From contig DIWB01000014.1 in NCBI GenBank assembly GCA_002428385.1, positions 1 to 59,632 of the forward strand: a DNA stretch of 59,632 nucleotides, in the 5' to 3' direction. Below the pieces are notes generated by a model that saw only the letters and a program-made list of their open reading frames with translations, was not told the DNA's origin and did no database searches. A program made the position numbers and the translations under genes. Below are positions 6,933 to 16,422 of this stretch, in pieces. The first letter of the stretch is position 1. The number at the start of each line of letters is the position of its first letter. This DNA comes from Bacteroidales bacterium UBA6117. GTDB lineage: Bacteria; Bacteroidota; Bacteroidia; Bacteroidales; VadinHA17.

Positions 6933-7969
6933 ATGGATAAAATGATAGTTCCCTCACTTGAAAGACTATACAATGATGTAAGAAGCATTATTGAGACTGC
7001 CCGGGCTAACGCCAACAGGGCAGTAAATTTTACCATGGTGCAAGCTTACTGAAACGTTGGCCACACCATTGTTGAAGAAGAGCAGAAAGGCGGTAACCGG
7101 GCAGAATATGGTACTTACCTGGTAGAAAATATATCAGCCACATTGGCTAAAGAATATGGAAAAGGCTTTGATAAGACCAATTTATGGAACATGATCCGGT
7201 TCTATCGCTCGTTACCGATTCTCGACTCACTGCGTCAAGAATTATCCTGGACACATTACAGGATACTGATGCGTGTAGAAGAAGACCCGGCAAGGGAGTT
7301 TTACCTGCATGAATGCGTTGAAGGTAATTGGAGTACACGTCAGTTGGAAAGGCAGATTAGCAGTTTTTATTTTGAGCGAATACTGATGAGTAGTAAGAAA
7401 GACCGACCACTTGTAAAAAAGGAGGCTGATGGCAAAAAGGAAGTTATGCAGCCCGCACATATCATAACGGACCCTTATGTATTAGAATTCCTGAACCTGA
7501 ACCCCAATGTGAGTTTTATGAAAGGGAAATAGAACAGGCCCTTATCGATAAGCTGCAGGGCTTCCTGCTGGAACTTGGCAAAGGCTTTTCTTTTGTAAGC
7601 AGACAGTACAGGATATCTGCAGAGGAAAGTCATTTTTATGTAGACCTGGTATTTTACAATTATATCCTTAAATGTTTTTTACTTATTGATCTGAAATCCG
7701 GGGAGCTGACCCATCAGGATATCGGCCAGATGGATTTTTATGTCAGGTACTTTGAAGATCAGGTAAGACAGGAATCTGACAATCCCACTATAGGACTGAT
7801 AATCTGTACAAAAAAGAGCAAAACAATAGTTAAATACAGTCTTTTAAGTGAGAGCAATCAGGTCTTTGCTTCCAAATACAAGCTTTACTTGCCAACCATT
7901 AAGGAACTGCAGGAGGAGATCACCAGGGAACGGCAGGTTATAGAGCAGGAAAAAGGACTGAAAGATTAA
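6933..7969 (+). pseudogene. DUF1016/YhcG-family nuclease pseudogene
   Basis: Intact members have an N-terminal DUF1016 domain and a C-terminal PD-(D/E)XK nuclease domain and are often found with restriction systems and mobile elements. Here translation from ATG 6933 gives LYNDVRSIIETARANANRAV and QAY, then TGA at 7050-7052 where the family has Trp, then NVGHTIVEEEQKGGNRAEYG and KEYGKGFDKTNLWNMIRFYR. Near 7513-7517 one T is missing from a T-run and the reading moves to the third frame: YEREIEQALIDKL, SFVSRQYRISAEESHFYVDL with the nuclease core (HFYVDLVFYN then LIDLKSGEL), ending at 7969. Two independent lesions make a dead gene most likely. Apart from them the protein is complete in length (about 345 residues). 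Confidence 0.85.
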
Positions 7970-8383
7970 ATCCCCTGATAAGAGCACACTGACTTTAAGG
8001 ATTGACTTCTTCTCGTCTTCCGGTATGTGTTCGAACCGCTTAAATTGTTTTTTCGGCCCGGCATCTTTGTGAATCTGCTCCACCTTATCGGATTTATTGC
8101 CATTTACCAGTTAATCAATAGAAAAATCAAATACTCCGGTAAGACGTTGCAAATTCTTGGCGCCTTAACGCCTTTGTGGCTTTATTTTTTTAGCCACGAG
8201 ACGCAAAGACACAAAGATATCGCCAGGTTTGTGACTTGCTCAGATTAAATTTTAAGGAAATCCTTCCGGTTATTCATCTTAGTTCTCCAATATTCAACTA
8301 TTTTTATTACTGATTTTTCCTGGCCAGCCAGGCAGAATTTGTATTTTACACCGACACGATTGTCTAATATTATCCATATACCC
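7970..8383. other. Gene-free stretch with an HTH-regulator remnant and a palindromic repeat
   Basis: On the minus strand, about 8075-7985, PKKQFKRFEHIPEDEKKSIL resembles the C-terminal tail of XRE-type regulators, with no HTH left. A degenerate palindrome lies at 8156-8215, with GTGGCT (8176-8181) pairing with AGCCAC (8192-8197) over an AT-rich loop, followed by GCAAAGACACAAAG. No promoter with a convincing -33/-7 pair was found before the GH31 gene. This stretch marks the change from AT-rich accessory DNA to the GC-richer carbohydrate cluster. Confidence 0.45.
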
Positions 8384-11239
8384 ATGAAAAGGCTATTACT
8401 GATAATTTCAGCAGCGGTCATTCTTTTCCCTTCGTGCTCTGAGACGACCTGGGAGCAAACGGATAACGGAGTGATAATGAGACTTAAATCAGAAATTCCG
8501 GATGTTCCGGAACTGATCAGGATAGAGGTTCCGGACGAAAACATAATTCATGTTACTGCCACTGCTCAGGAAGAATTTTCTGACGATTCAAGCCTTTGCG
8601 TGGTTGGCCCCAGGGTCGCGGTGCCGTATTTTACGGTCAGGGAGGACCCCGACACTCTGGTGATAATTGCGCCTAAGGTGACGGCAAAAGTGGCTCTCAC
8701 CAATGGACAGGTTACCTTCCTGGACGAAAACGGGAATATTCTCCTGGAAGAAAAGCCGGGAGGCGGCAAATCATTCAAACGGATTACCGTTGAGGGTACA
8801 CAGGGGTACGCCATGGGCCAGACGTTCAGTTCGCCCCCCGATGAGGCCTTTTACGGGCTTGGACAGCACCAGTCGGATGAGTTCAACTACAAGGGACTGA
8901 ACGAGGTCCTGTTCCAGTACAACACCAAGGTGTCAGTCCCCTTTGTTGTATCAAGCAAAAATTACGGGCTGCTCTGGGACAATTATTCCCTGACTAAGTT
9001 CGGCGATCCAAGGGACTACTCACAGCTTGACCTGTTCAAGCTTTATGATGATGACGGAAAGGAGGGAGGCCTGACTGCTTCTTATTTTACTGACGGCCAA
9101 ACATCTAAATTATTTATCCGCAGACCCGAATCGACGGTCGACTATGAAAACCTCGAAACCGTCAAAAATTTTCCGGAGGGATTTCCCTTTTACAATTCTA
9201 AAATTACGTGGACCGGTGAGATAGAGCCCGAAGAAACGGGAACCTATCATTTTAAGCTTTATTATGCAGGGTACACGAAGCTTTATTTCGGTGATGACCT
9301 TGTTGTGCCGGAAAGATGGAGAACCGCCTGGAACCCTAATACTTACAAGTTCTCAAGAAAACTGGAGAAGGGGCGCAGGTATCCCGTAAGGCTTGAATGG
9401 AAACCCGACGGAGGCGTTTCATACATAGGACTTAAGGCTTTGAGTCCGCGCACTGCTGAAGAACAGGGAGACCTGTCCCTTACTTCGGAGATGGGTGACC
9501 AGATAGACTACTACTTTATCCGTGGAGGCAATCCCGACGAAGTTATCAGCGGTTACAGGAAACTGACCGGCAAGGCTCAGATCATGCCAAAATGGGCAAT
9601 GGGTTACTGGCAGAGCCGCGAGAGGTACAGGTCGGGAACTGAGCTGCTGAATGTTGTTAAGGAATACAGGAAAAGGCAAATACCGATCGACAATATTGTG
9701 CTTGACTGGTCGTACTGGCCGGTTGATGCCTGGGGTTCGCATGAATTTGATCCGAAGTACTTTCCCGATCCGAAGGGCATGGTGGATTCAGTCCATCTGA
9801 TGAATGCCAGGATAATGATCTCGGTTTGGCCGAAATTCTATCACACCACAGAGCATTACAAGGAGTTCGACAGCAGGGGCTGGATATACAGGCAGGCCGT
9901 GGCGGACAGTGTCAGGGACTGGATCGGCAAGGGCTACATTGGTTCATTCTATGATCCCTACAGCGAGGGAGCCCGCAGACTCTTCTGGGATCAGATGAAG
10001 GACCATCTATATATCCATGGATTTGATGCCTGGTGGATGGATGCCTCGGAGCCTGATATTCTTTCAAATGCCAGCGTTGAGTACAGGAAGAAGCTTTCGA
10101 CTCCCACGGCTCTCGGGCCATCAACTAAATATTTCAACACCTATGCCCTTATGAACGCACAGGCAATTTATGAAGGACAGAGGGAAGCTGACCCGGACAG
10201 GCGGGTCTTTCTCCTTACCCGCAGCGGATTTGCCGGGTTGCAGAGATATTCCACAGCCACCTGGAGCGGTGACATCGGGACCAGGTGGGAGGATATGAAG
10301 GCCCAGATACCGGCAGGCCTTAACTTTGCCCTTTCGGGGATCCCTTACTGGACCTTTGACATCGGCGGATTCTGTGTTGAAAACCGGTACACCAGGGCTG
10401 CAGAAGGCTCGGAAGACCTCAGGGAATGGAGGGAGTTGAATACTCGCTGGTTTCAGTTCGGTGCCTTCTGTCCCCTTTTCAGAAGTCACGGGCAGTACCC
10501 GTACAGGGAGATCTTCAATATATCGCCTGAAGGAACACCTGCCTACCGGAGCATGGTTTATTACGACAAGCTGAGATACAGGCTGATGCCATATATCTAT
10601 TCACTTGCCGGAATGACATGGTTCAACGATTATACCATAATGAGAGCCTTGGTGATGGATTTTGGAAGCGAACCCGCGGTCAGGAGCATTGGCGACCAGT
10701 ATATGTTCGGGCCTTCGATCCTGGTAGCACCGGTATATGAATACCAGGCCAGAACCCGTAAGGTATATTTTCCTTCGGTTTGCGGATGGTACGATTTCTA
10801 TACCGGCCAGTTCATTCCCGGCGGAAGATATCTTGACGTGAGTGCTCCCTATGAGAGACTCCCGCTTTTCATAAGGGAAGGATCGATAGTGCCCTTCGGA
10901 CCAGAGATCGAATATACATCCCAGAAACCGGCTGATCCCATAACCCTCTTTGTGTATACCGGCAGGAATGCCTCTTTCACCTTGTATGAGGACGAGGGAG
11001 TCAATTACGGCTATGAGAGGGGGGAATACAGTTCCATCCCAATGAACTACGATGAGACCTCGGGTGAGATGACAATCGGTGAGCGTAAAGGTCCGTACCC
11101 CGGCATGGCATTGAAAAGAACCTTCAATATTGTGTGGGTGACAAGAACGAACAATATTGAATTTGATCCGGATATGAAGCCTCATTTCACCCTAACCTAT
11201 GACGGAGCCCCGGTTGTTGTTAAAAATTCAGTCAGATAA
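8384..11239 (+). CDS. GH31 alpha-xylosidase-type glycosidase with PA14 insert, lipoprotein
   Basis: A retaining alpha-glycosidase that probably removes alpha-1,6-xylose from xyloglucan-type oligosaccharides. The start at 8384 gives a lipoprotein signal with lipobox Cys18 (LFPSC); an upstream in-frame TTG at 8339 would bury it. Order: N-terminal beta domain, PA14 domain at about 225-345 (ASYFTDG through RLEWKPDGG), catalytic barrel from about 400, C-terminal beta domains. WWMDASEPD holds the nucleophile Asp553 and WSGDIGTRW the acid/base Asp630. WWMDASEPD rather than the alpha-glucosidase version, plus PA14 and a length of 951, matches the layout of characterised Bacteroides and Cellvibrio alpha-xylosidases as I recall them. 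Substrate is still inferred. It leads a plus-strand cluster reaching 21.9 kb. Confidence 0.9.
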   Translation: MKRLLLIISAAVILFPSCSETTWEQTDNGVIMRLKSEIPDVPELIRIEVPDENIIHVTATAQEEFSDDSSLCVVGPRVAVPYFTVREDPDTLVIIAPKVTAKVALTNGQVTFLDENGNILLEEKPGGGKSFKRITVEGTQGYAMGQTFSSPPDEAFYGLGQHQSDEFNYKGLNEVLFQYNTKVSVPFVVSSKNYGLLWDNYSLTKFGDPRDYSQLDLFKLYDDDGKEGGLTASYFTDGQTSKLFIRRPESTVDYENLETVKNFPEGFPFYNSKITWTGEIEPEETGTYHFKLYYAGYTKLYFGDDLVVPERWRTAWNPNTYKFSRKLEKGRRYPVRLEWKPDGGVSYIGLKALSPRTAEEQGDLSLTSEMGDQIDYYFIRGGNPDEVISGYRKLTGKAQIMPKWAMGYWQSRERYRSGTELLNVVKEYRKRQIPIDNIVLDWSYWPVDAWGSHEFDPKYFPDPKGMVDSVHLMNARIMISVWPKFYHTTEHYKEFDSRGWIYRQAVADSVRDWIGKGYIGSFYDPYSEGARRLFWDQMKDHLYIHGFDAWWMDASEPDILSNASVEYRKKLSTPTALGPSTKYFNTYALMNAQAIYEGQREADPDRRVFLLTRSGFAGLQRYSTATWSGDIGTRWEDMKAQIPAGLNFALSGIPYWTFDIGGFCVENRYTRAAEGSEDLREWRELNTRWFQFGAFCPLFRSHGQYPYREIFNISPEGTPAYRSMVYYDKLRYRLMPYIYSLAGMTWFNDYTIMRALVMDFGSEPAVRSIGDQYMFGPSILVAPVYEYQARTRKVYFPSVCGWYDFYTGQFIPGGRYLDVSAPYERLPLFIREGSIVPFGPEIEYTSQKPADPITLFVYTGRNASFTLYEDEGVNYGYERGEYSSIPMNYDETSGEMTIGERKGPYPGMALKRTFNIVWVTRTNNIEFDPDMKPHFTLTYDGAPVVVKNSVR

Positions 11240-11301
11240 CCTTCAAATAGCGAAAACAAAAAAATAGATAATTCAAGTTCCAAAATTTCAAAAATAAAAG
11301 G

Positions 11302-13188
11302 ATGAAGAAAGTTTTATTAGTGTCTTTGCTCGTTGTTTTGATGGGGTTCAACGAATTATTTTCTCAGATTGAAAAAGGATATGACAATTTCGAGGTGTCG
11401 GTTTATGCACGTTCCTATGAGGTAAAGCAGATGGACGACCTGAAGTGGCTTGAACCGATCTGGGACATGATTTCAAGTCAGGTTCATGTAGACAAGATCT
11501 ATCTCGAGACGCATCGTGACATGGTTATTGTTGATGAAAAGACACTTGAGAAGGTTAAGAAGTTCTTTAACAGCCGCGGAGTGAAAACGGCCGGCGGCAT
11601 TACACTGACTGTAAGTGAGATGAACAGGTTCGAGACTTACTGCTATTCCAATCCGGAACACCGGAGGAAAGTAAAGGAGATAATTGAGCTCACCGCAAGG
11701 CATTTTGACGAGATCATTCTCGATGATTTCTTCTTTACCGACTGCAAGTGCGAACTGTGCATCAGGGATAAGGGTGATATGAGCTGGACCGATTTCAGGC
11801 TGAAGCAGATGACGGAGGCTGCGCAGAATCTTATAATCGGACCTGCAAAGGCAGTCAATCCAAGGGTTAAGGTGGTTGTAAAATATCCCAACTGGTATGA
11901 GCATTTTCAGGGACTCGGGTTCAATCTCGAGACTGAACCTCCTCTGTTTGACGGGATATATACAGGTACCGAGACCAGGAATGCCAATGCTCCGGGTCAG
12001 CATCTTCAGGAGTACCTTGGATACCAGATATTCAGGTATTTTGAGAACATCAAACCGGGCGGAAACGGAGGAGGATGGGTGGATACAGGAGGCATGACCT
12101 CAGCGGACAGGTATGCGGAACAATTATGGCTTACACTGTTTGCAAAGGCTCCCGAGATAACCCTTTTCGACTTCAGGCAGATGCAAAGGACCTTAAGACC
12201 GGCCGACCGGGCATCATGGCAGGATCAGAAGCCGGTTTTTGATTACGACGAGATGATAAAGCCATACACACTCAGCAATGGAAAACAGGTTACACCCACA
12301 ACGGTTGCAAGGGCTGCAGGTTATACATTCGAAATGGTCGATGGATTCCTCGGAAAGCTTGGTAAACCTCTGGGTATACAGGGTTACAGGCCCTACCATT
12401 CGACCGGCGAGGATTTTCTTCATAACTATCTGGGTATGATAGGACTTCCAATGGATCTGAAGCCTGAGTTCCCGGAAGATCCGCGGATGATAATACTAAC
12501 CGAATCGGCAAAATTCGATCCGGATATAGTTAAAAAGATAACGGAAAGGCTTATGGAAGGCAAGGATGTTACGATCACTTCAGGCCTTCTGAAAGCACTC
12601 AGCGGGAAAGGGATCGAGGATATAATTGAACTGGAATATACCGACAGGAAAGCCCTGGTTACCGATTTCTCAGCCGGCATGTTCGGTTCTGCAAACAAAG
12701 CATCCAAAGAGATACTGATTCCGCAAATAATGTATCTTACAAATGATTCATGGACTGACGTTGAAGCTCTCGGCGGACCGGTCGGATGGCCTATGCTTCA
12801 TCAGGGCAGGTATGGTAAGGCTTCACTTTTTGTCCTTACTATTCCTGAGTCTTTCGGCGATCTGTATCAGCTTCCTGAAGGAGTCCTGAACAGGATAAGG
12901 GATGTCCTGAGCCCCGACCTGAAATTTCGCATTGAAGGGCCATCGATGGTAAGCTTGTTTGTTTACGACAATAACACACTGATTGTGGAATCGTTTCTAC
13001 CTGAAGAAACAAAAGTAAAGGTGATTGCAGGTTCAGGTATAACCAAACTGACTGACATGGTATCGGGAGCGGTTATGGCTGCAGGGGGCAAGACATCCAG
13101 TATGGTCTGGGGTCGTGACAGGTCTGAGGGATCATCATTTGAAATAACTTTAAAGCCTCACAGTTTCGTGGTACTTAAAGCCGAATAA
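11302..13188 (+). CDS. Secreted putative glycosidase, GH42/GH-A-like, family unassigned
   Basis: The 628-residue protein begins with a Sec signal peptide ending near residue 21 (ELFSQ). The first 300 residues look like a TIM barrel of the type seen in GH42-like and 'hypothetical glycosyl hydrolase' families: EIILDDFFFTDCKC at about 137-150 followed by ELC gives a CxCxxC cluster next to an acidic strand end, similar in placement to the zinc cysteines of GH42 enzymes. From about 395 (RMIILTESAKFDPDIV) a Rossmann-like stretch recalls the trimerisation domain of GH42, then a short beta C-terminus (about 545-628). Catalytic acids cannot be assigned with certainty; Asp141/Asp142 are candidates. It lies 62 nt after the GH31 gene and 19 nt before the esterase gene, consistent with one operon. 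Confidence 0.6.
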   Translation: MKKVLLVSLLVVLMGFNELFSQIEKGYDNFEVSVYARSYEVKQMDDLKWLEPIWDMISSQVHVDKIYLETHRDMVIVDEKTLEKVKKFFNSRGVKTAGGITLTVSEMNRFETYCYSNPEHRRKVKEIIELTARHFDEIILDDFFFTDCKCELCIRDKGDMSWTDFRLKQMTEAAQNLIIGPAKAVNPRVKVVVKYPNWYEHFQGLGFNLETEPPLFDGIYTGTETRNANAPGQHLQEYLGYQIFRYFENIKPGGNGGGWVDTGGMTSADRYAEQLWLTLFAKAPEITLFDFRQMQRTLRPADRASWQDQKPVFDYDEMIKPYTLSNGKQVTPTTVARAAGYTFEMVDGFLGKLGKPLGIQGYRPYHSTGEDFLHNYLGMIGLPMDLKPEFPEDPRMIILTESAKFDPDIVKKITERLMEGKDVTITSGLLKALSGKGIEDIIELEYTDRKALVTDFSAGMFGSANKASKEILIPQIMYLTNDSWTDVEALGGPVGWPMLHQGRYGKASLFVLTIPESFGDLYQLPEGVLNRIRDVLSPDLKFRIEGPSMVSLFVYDNNTLIVESFLPEETKVKVIAGSGITKLTDMVSGAVMAAGGKTSSMVWGRDRSEGSSFEITLKPHSFVVLKAE

Positions 13189-13207
13189 TCTCAAAACATT
13201 CAACGAA

Positions 13208-15223
13208 ATGAGAACCAGGTTCTTTTTAATATTATTAATAGTATTGTCAGCAGCCTGCAGCAGGGATCAGCAGGCGCTGGAGCTGCCTTCAATAATCGGC
13301 GATAACATGCTTCTTCAGCAGAATGCCGACGTAAAGTTATGGGGAAAAGCCAGAGCGGGCGAAACGGTTGTTGTGACGGCAGGATGGCAGGCTGAAGGCC
13401 GGGCGGTCGCCGGTGATGACGGGAAATGGGCTGTTCAGCTTAAAACTCCGTCAGCAGGCGGACCATACGACATCACTGTAACAGGAAAGAAAAGTGCCAT
13501 TACTATCACCAATGTGCTTATAGGTGAGGTATGGGTTTGCTCGGGGCAGTCGAATATGGAAATGCCCCTTGCAGGATGGCCTCCGAGAGACACAGTGATG
13601 CATTCTGCATCAGCGATCTCATCAGCTTCATACCCTGAAATCAGGCTTTTTACTGTTGCACGGAAAGTATCAGGAGAACCTCTTGATGAGTGCACCGGGA
13701 AATGGGAAATCTGTTCTCCCGCGACAGTGAGCCCGTTCAGTGCAACCGGGTATTTCTTCGGAAGGAAGCTTCATGAAGATTTGAAGGTACCGGTAGGGCT
13801 TATTGCCAGTTCATGGGGAGGGACACCGGCCGAGGCATGGATATCAGCCGGAAGCCTTGAAGAAGCAGGTGAGTTCACCGAAGAGATCAGCGGCATCAGG
13901 AAATCTATCCCGCTCCTGCAGGAGTATCAGAAGTGGCTCGAAAGTCACCGGCAGCTTGTGGCTGATGCTCCGGGTGAAGAACAGTGGAAAGACCTTGACT
14001 TCAATGACGGGAAGGTACCGCAGCCTGAATTCGATGATTCAGGCTGGGAGGTGATGAATCTGCCCGCCATGTTCGAGATGGTGACAGGCGATTTTGACGG
14101 GGCTGTCTGGTTCCGCAAAACCGTTGAACTGCCAGGGGAGATGGCTGGAAGGGATCTGTCGCTGTTGCTTGGCCCCATCGACGATATGGACAGGGCGTAT
14201 TTCAACGGCGGGCTTGTCGGTTCCACTGAAGTATCGGGATTTTATCAGGTGCCAAGGGAGTACAGCGTGCCGGGCCGCCTGGTAAATGAAGGAGTCAATA
14301 CAATTGCGGTAAGGGTGATAGATAACCAGGGAGGCGGAGGGATCTGGGGTATGCCCGGTGTGATGAAGATTGCTGTCGGAGATAATTCAGTCCCCCCGGT
14401 CAGCCTCGACGGTGAATGGAAATTTCAGCCTGTAGCCGAACTTTCAGGAAATAAATTTTATGTGTTCAATCTTTCCGGTAATGAATATCTTAAAACCTTA
14501 CGGCCAAAAGCAATAGGTTCATCAACACCTACCTCATTGTTCAATGGTATGATAAGTCCTCTTCTGGATTATACTGTAAAAGGAGCGATCTGGTACCAGG
14601 GCGAGTCGAACGTCGGGAGGCATGTGCAATATTCGAAGATATTCCCGCTCATGATAGAGAACTGGAGGGAAGCATGGGGGATACAGGATTTCCCCTTCTA
14701 CTTTGTCCAGATAGCTCCCTATGTGTACGGAGGTGTCGATTCAACCGAGTCGGCTTTTCTCCGTGAATCACAGGAGGCTGCACTGAAACTTCCGAAAACC
14801 GGGATGGTGGTTACACTCGACATCGCAACAGTGATGAATATTCATCCCCCGTTTAAGAAGGAAGTGGGGGAGAGGCTTGCAAATCTTGCCCTGGCGAATG
14901 ATTATGGGAAGGATGTGACAAGTCAGGGTCCTGTCTTTAATTCAATGAAAGTTGAGGGAAGGACTATCAGGGTATTGTTTGACAATACCGGCGGAGGTCT
15001 TACATCCGGAGAAGGCAAACTATCGGAATTTGAAATTGCCGGAAAAGACGGTAAATACTTTAAAGCCGATGCACGGATTACAGGGGATGAAGTGTTGCTG
15101 ACATCATCCCTTGTCAGGGAACCGGTTTCGGTAAGGTACTGCTGGCGTAACGGAGCTGCTGCCTCATTATTCGGAAAATCCGGTCTGCCTGCAAATCAGT
15201 TCCGTTCAGGTGGAGGAAATTGA
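13208..15223 (+). CDS. SGNH-type sialate O-acetylesterase-like carbohydrate esterase, lipoprotein
   Basis: It likely removes acetyl groups from sugars. The family name comes from sialic acid, but in hemicellulose clusters such enzymes act on acetylated plant glycans. The 671-residue protein has lipobox Cys17 (LSAAC). Motif CSGQSNMEM places the catalytic Ser at 115, and GAIWYQGESN is the second conserved block; a C-terminal His in a NIHPPFK context completes the site. A jelly-roll domain like that of GH2 enzymes (about 240-400, with DLDFNDG, VWFRKTVELP and VAVRVIDNQGGGG-like features) is inserted between the SGNH halves, a common arrangement in this family. It is in line with genes on both sides (20-nt and 47-nt gaps). 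Confidence 0.85.
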   Translation: MRTRFFLILLIVLSAACSRDQQALELPSIIGDNMLLQQNADVKLWGKARAGETVVVTAGWQAEGRAVAGDDGKWAVQLKTPSAGGPYDITVTGKKSAITITNVLIGEVWVCSGQSNMEMPLAGWPPRDTVMHSASAISSASYPEIRLFTVARKVSGEPLDECTGKWEICSPATVSPFSATGYFFGRKLHEDLKVPVGLIASSWGGTPAEAWISAGSLEEAGEFTEEISGIRKSIPLLQEYQKWLESHRQLVADAPGEEQWKDLDFNDGKVPQPEFDDSGWEVMNLPAMFEMVTGDFDGAVWFRKTVELPGEMAGRDLSLLLGPIDDMDRAYFNGGLVGSTEVSGFYQVPREYSVPGRLVNEGVNTIAVRVIDNQGGGGIWGMPGVMKIAVGDNSVPPVSLDGEWKFQPVAELSGNKFYVFNLSGNEYLKTLRPKAIGSSTPTSLFNGMISPLLDYTVKGAIWYQGESNVGRHVQYSKIFPLMIENWREAWGIQDFPFYFVQIAPYVYGGVDSTESAFLRESQEAALKLPKTGMVVTLDIATVMNIHPPFKKEVGERLANLALANDYGKDVTSQGPVFNSMKVEGRTIRVLFDNTGGGLTSGEGKLSEFEIAGKDGKYFKADARITGDEVLLTSSLVREPVSVRYCWRNGAAASLFGKSGLPANQFRSGGGN

Positions 15224-15269
15224 ATTCAAAATGATTATTTTTAAAATCTAAAAGAAACTAATTCTACAT

Positions 15270-16394
15270 ATGATGAAAAGGAATCTATTACTCGTGGCGG
15301 CCATGGTTGCATCCATGGTGCTTTTTACTGATTGCAGCAGCTCGTCACAGAATGTACGGCAGGAAGTGTTCGGAAAACATGATGGAAAGGACATATTTCT
15401 GCTTACTCTGACGAATAAAAGCGGGAACGTATTAAAATTGACAAATTACGGAGCCAAGATAAACTGGATTGAAGTGCCCGACCGTAAAGGCGCAAAGGAA
15501 AACATTACATTCGGTTACGATACCTTTGAGGCAACACTCGCGGGTGATATGTCTTTCGGATCGACTGTAGGAAGGTATGCCAACAGGATAGCAGGAGGAA
15601 AATTCACTCTCGACGGGGTTGAATACACCCTGCCGAAGAATAACGGTCCGAACACTCTTCACGGAGGCCCGAAGGGTTGGCACAGCGTGGTCTGGAATAC
15701 CGAGATTGTAAAGGGAAGTGAGTTTCCGGCCGTGAAGTTCACCTACAGAAGTCCTGACATGGAAATGGGATTTCCGGGCAATGTTGACGCTGAAGTAACC
15801 TATACCTGGACCGACAATAACGAGATCATCATGGATTATCTGGCCACAACCGACAAAAAGACTGTCGTTAACCTGACCAACCATGCATATTTCAATCTTC
15901 ACGGCGCAGGAGTTGATGATATCAATGATCATATACTGACAATCAGGGCATCGGCCTTCACCCCTGTCGATTCTTTCATGATTCCGACCGGAGAGATACG
16001 TCCGGTCGCCGGCACTCCCTTTGATTTCACAAAGCCGCAGATGATAGAATCGAGGCTTGAGGAGCCTTATGACCAGCTCATTCTCGGCAAAGGATATGAC
16101 CACAATTATGTTCTCGATAATGTTGAGGAGGTTGATGCAATGGTTTACGAATCTCTTTCGGGCAGGGTACTGGAGGTTATTACCGACCAGCCTGGTCTTC
16201 AGTTCTACGGAGGCAACTTCCTTAATGGCACTCAGACCGGACATGGAGGAGTTATTTATGATTACAGGAGAGGCTTTTGCCTTGAATCAGGACACTTTCC
16301 TGACAGCCCCAATCAACCTGAGTTCCCTTCTACGGTTTTGAATCCGGGAGAGACCTATAAGACCAGGACAATCTACAGATTCTCGGTTCTTTAA
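15270..16394 (+). CDS. galM: Aldose 1-epimerase (mutarotase), lipoprotein
   Basis: It interconverts alpha and beta anomers of glucose, galactose or xylose released by the neighbouring glycosidases. The 374-residue protein has a lipoprotein signal (LFTDC), so it acts outside the cytoplasm. Conserved pieces include GSTVGRYANRIAGGKF, NGPNTLHGG (His of the active site), NLTNHAYFNL (catalytic His) and, near the C-terminus, LQFYGGNFLNG and FCLESGHFPDSPNQPEFPS with the catalytic Glu. Length is normal. The second Met at 15273 is an equally possible start. It is followed after 28 nt by the oxidoreductase gene. Confidence 0.93.
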   Translation: MMKRNLLLVAAMVASMVLFTDCSSSSQNVRQEVFGKHDGKDIFLLTLTNKSGNVLKLTNYGAKINWIEVPDRKGAKENITFGYDTFEATLAGDMSFGSTVGRYANRIAGGKFTLDGVEYTLPKNNGPNTLHGGPKGWHSVVWNTEIVKGSEFPAVKFTYRSPDMEMGFPGNVDAEVTYTWTDNNEIIMDYLATTDKKTVVNLTNHAYFNLHGAGVDDINDHILTIRASAFTPVDSFMIPTGEIRPVAGTPFDFTKPQMIESRLEEPYDQLILGKGYDHNYVLDNVEEVDAMVYESLSGRVLEVITDQPGLQFYGGNFLNGTQTGHGGVIYDYRRGFCLESGHFPDSPNQPEFPSTVLNPGETYKTRTIYRFSVL

Positions 16395-16422
16395 AAGATA
16401 CAACTCACTAAACCTGAATAAT

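Noticed and set aside
7050..7052. TGA at a conserved Trp in the DUF1016 gene as evidence of UGA recoding.
   Set aside because: Other Trp positions in the window use TGG, other breaks nearby are TAG and TAA, and the same gene also has a frameshift, so gene decay is the simpler reading.
15432..16244. A 270-codon minus-strand ORF opposite the epimerase gene.
   Set aside because: It is an antisense shadow: the plus-strand frame has all mutarotase motifs, and the shadow has no recognisable domain or start signal.
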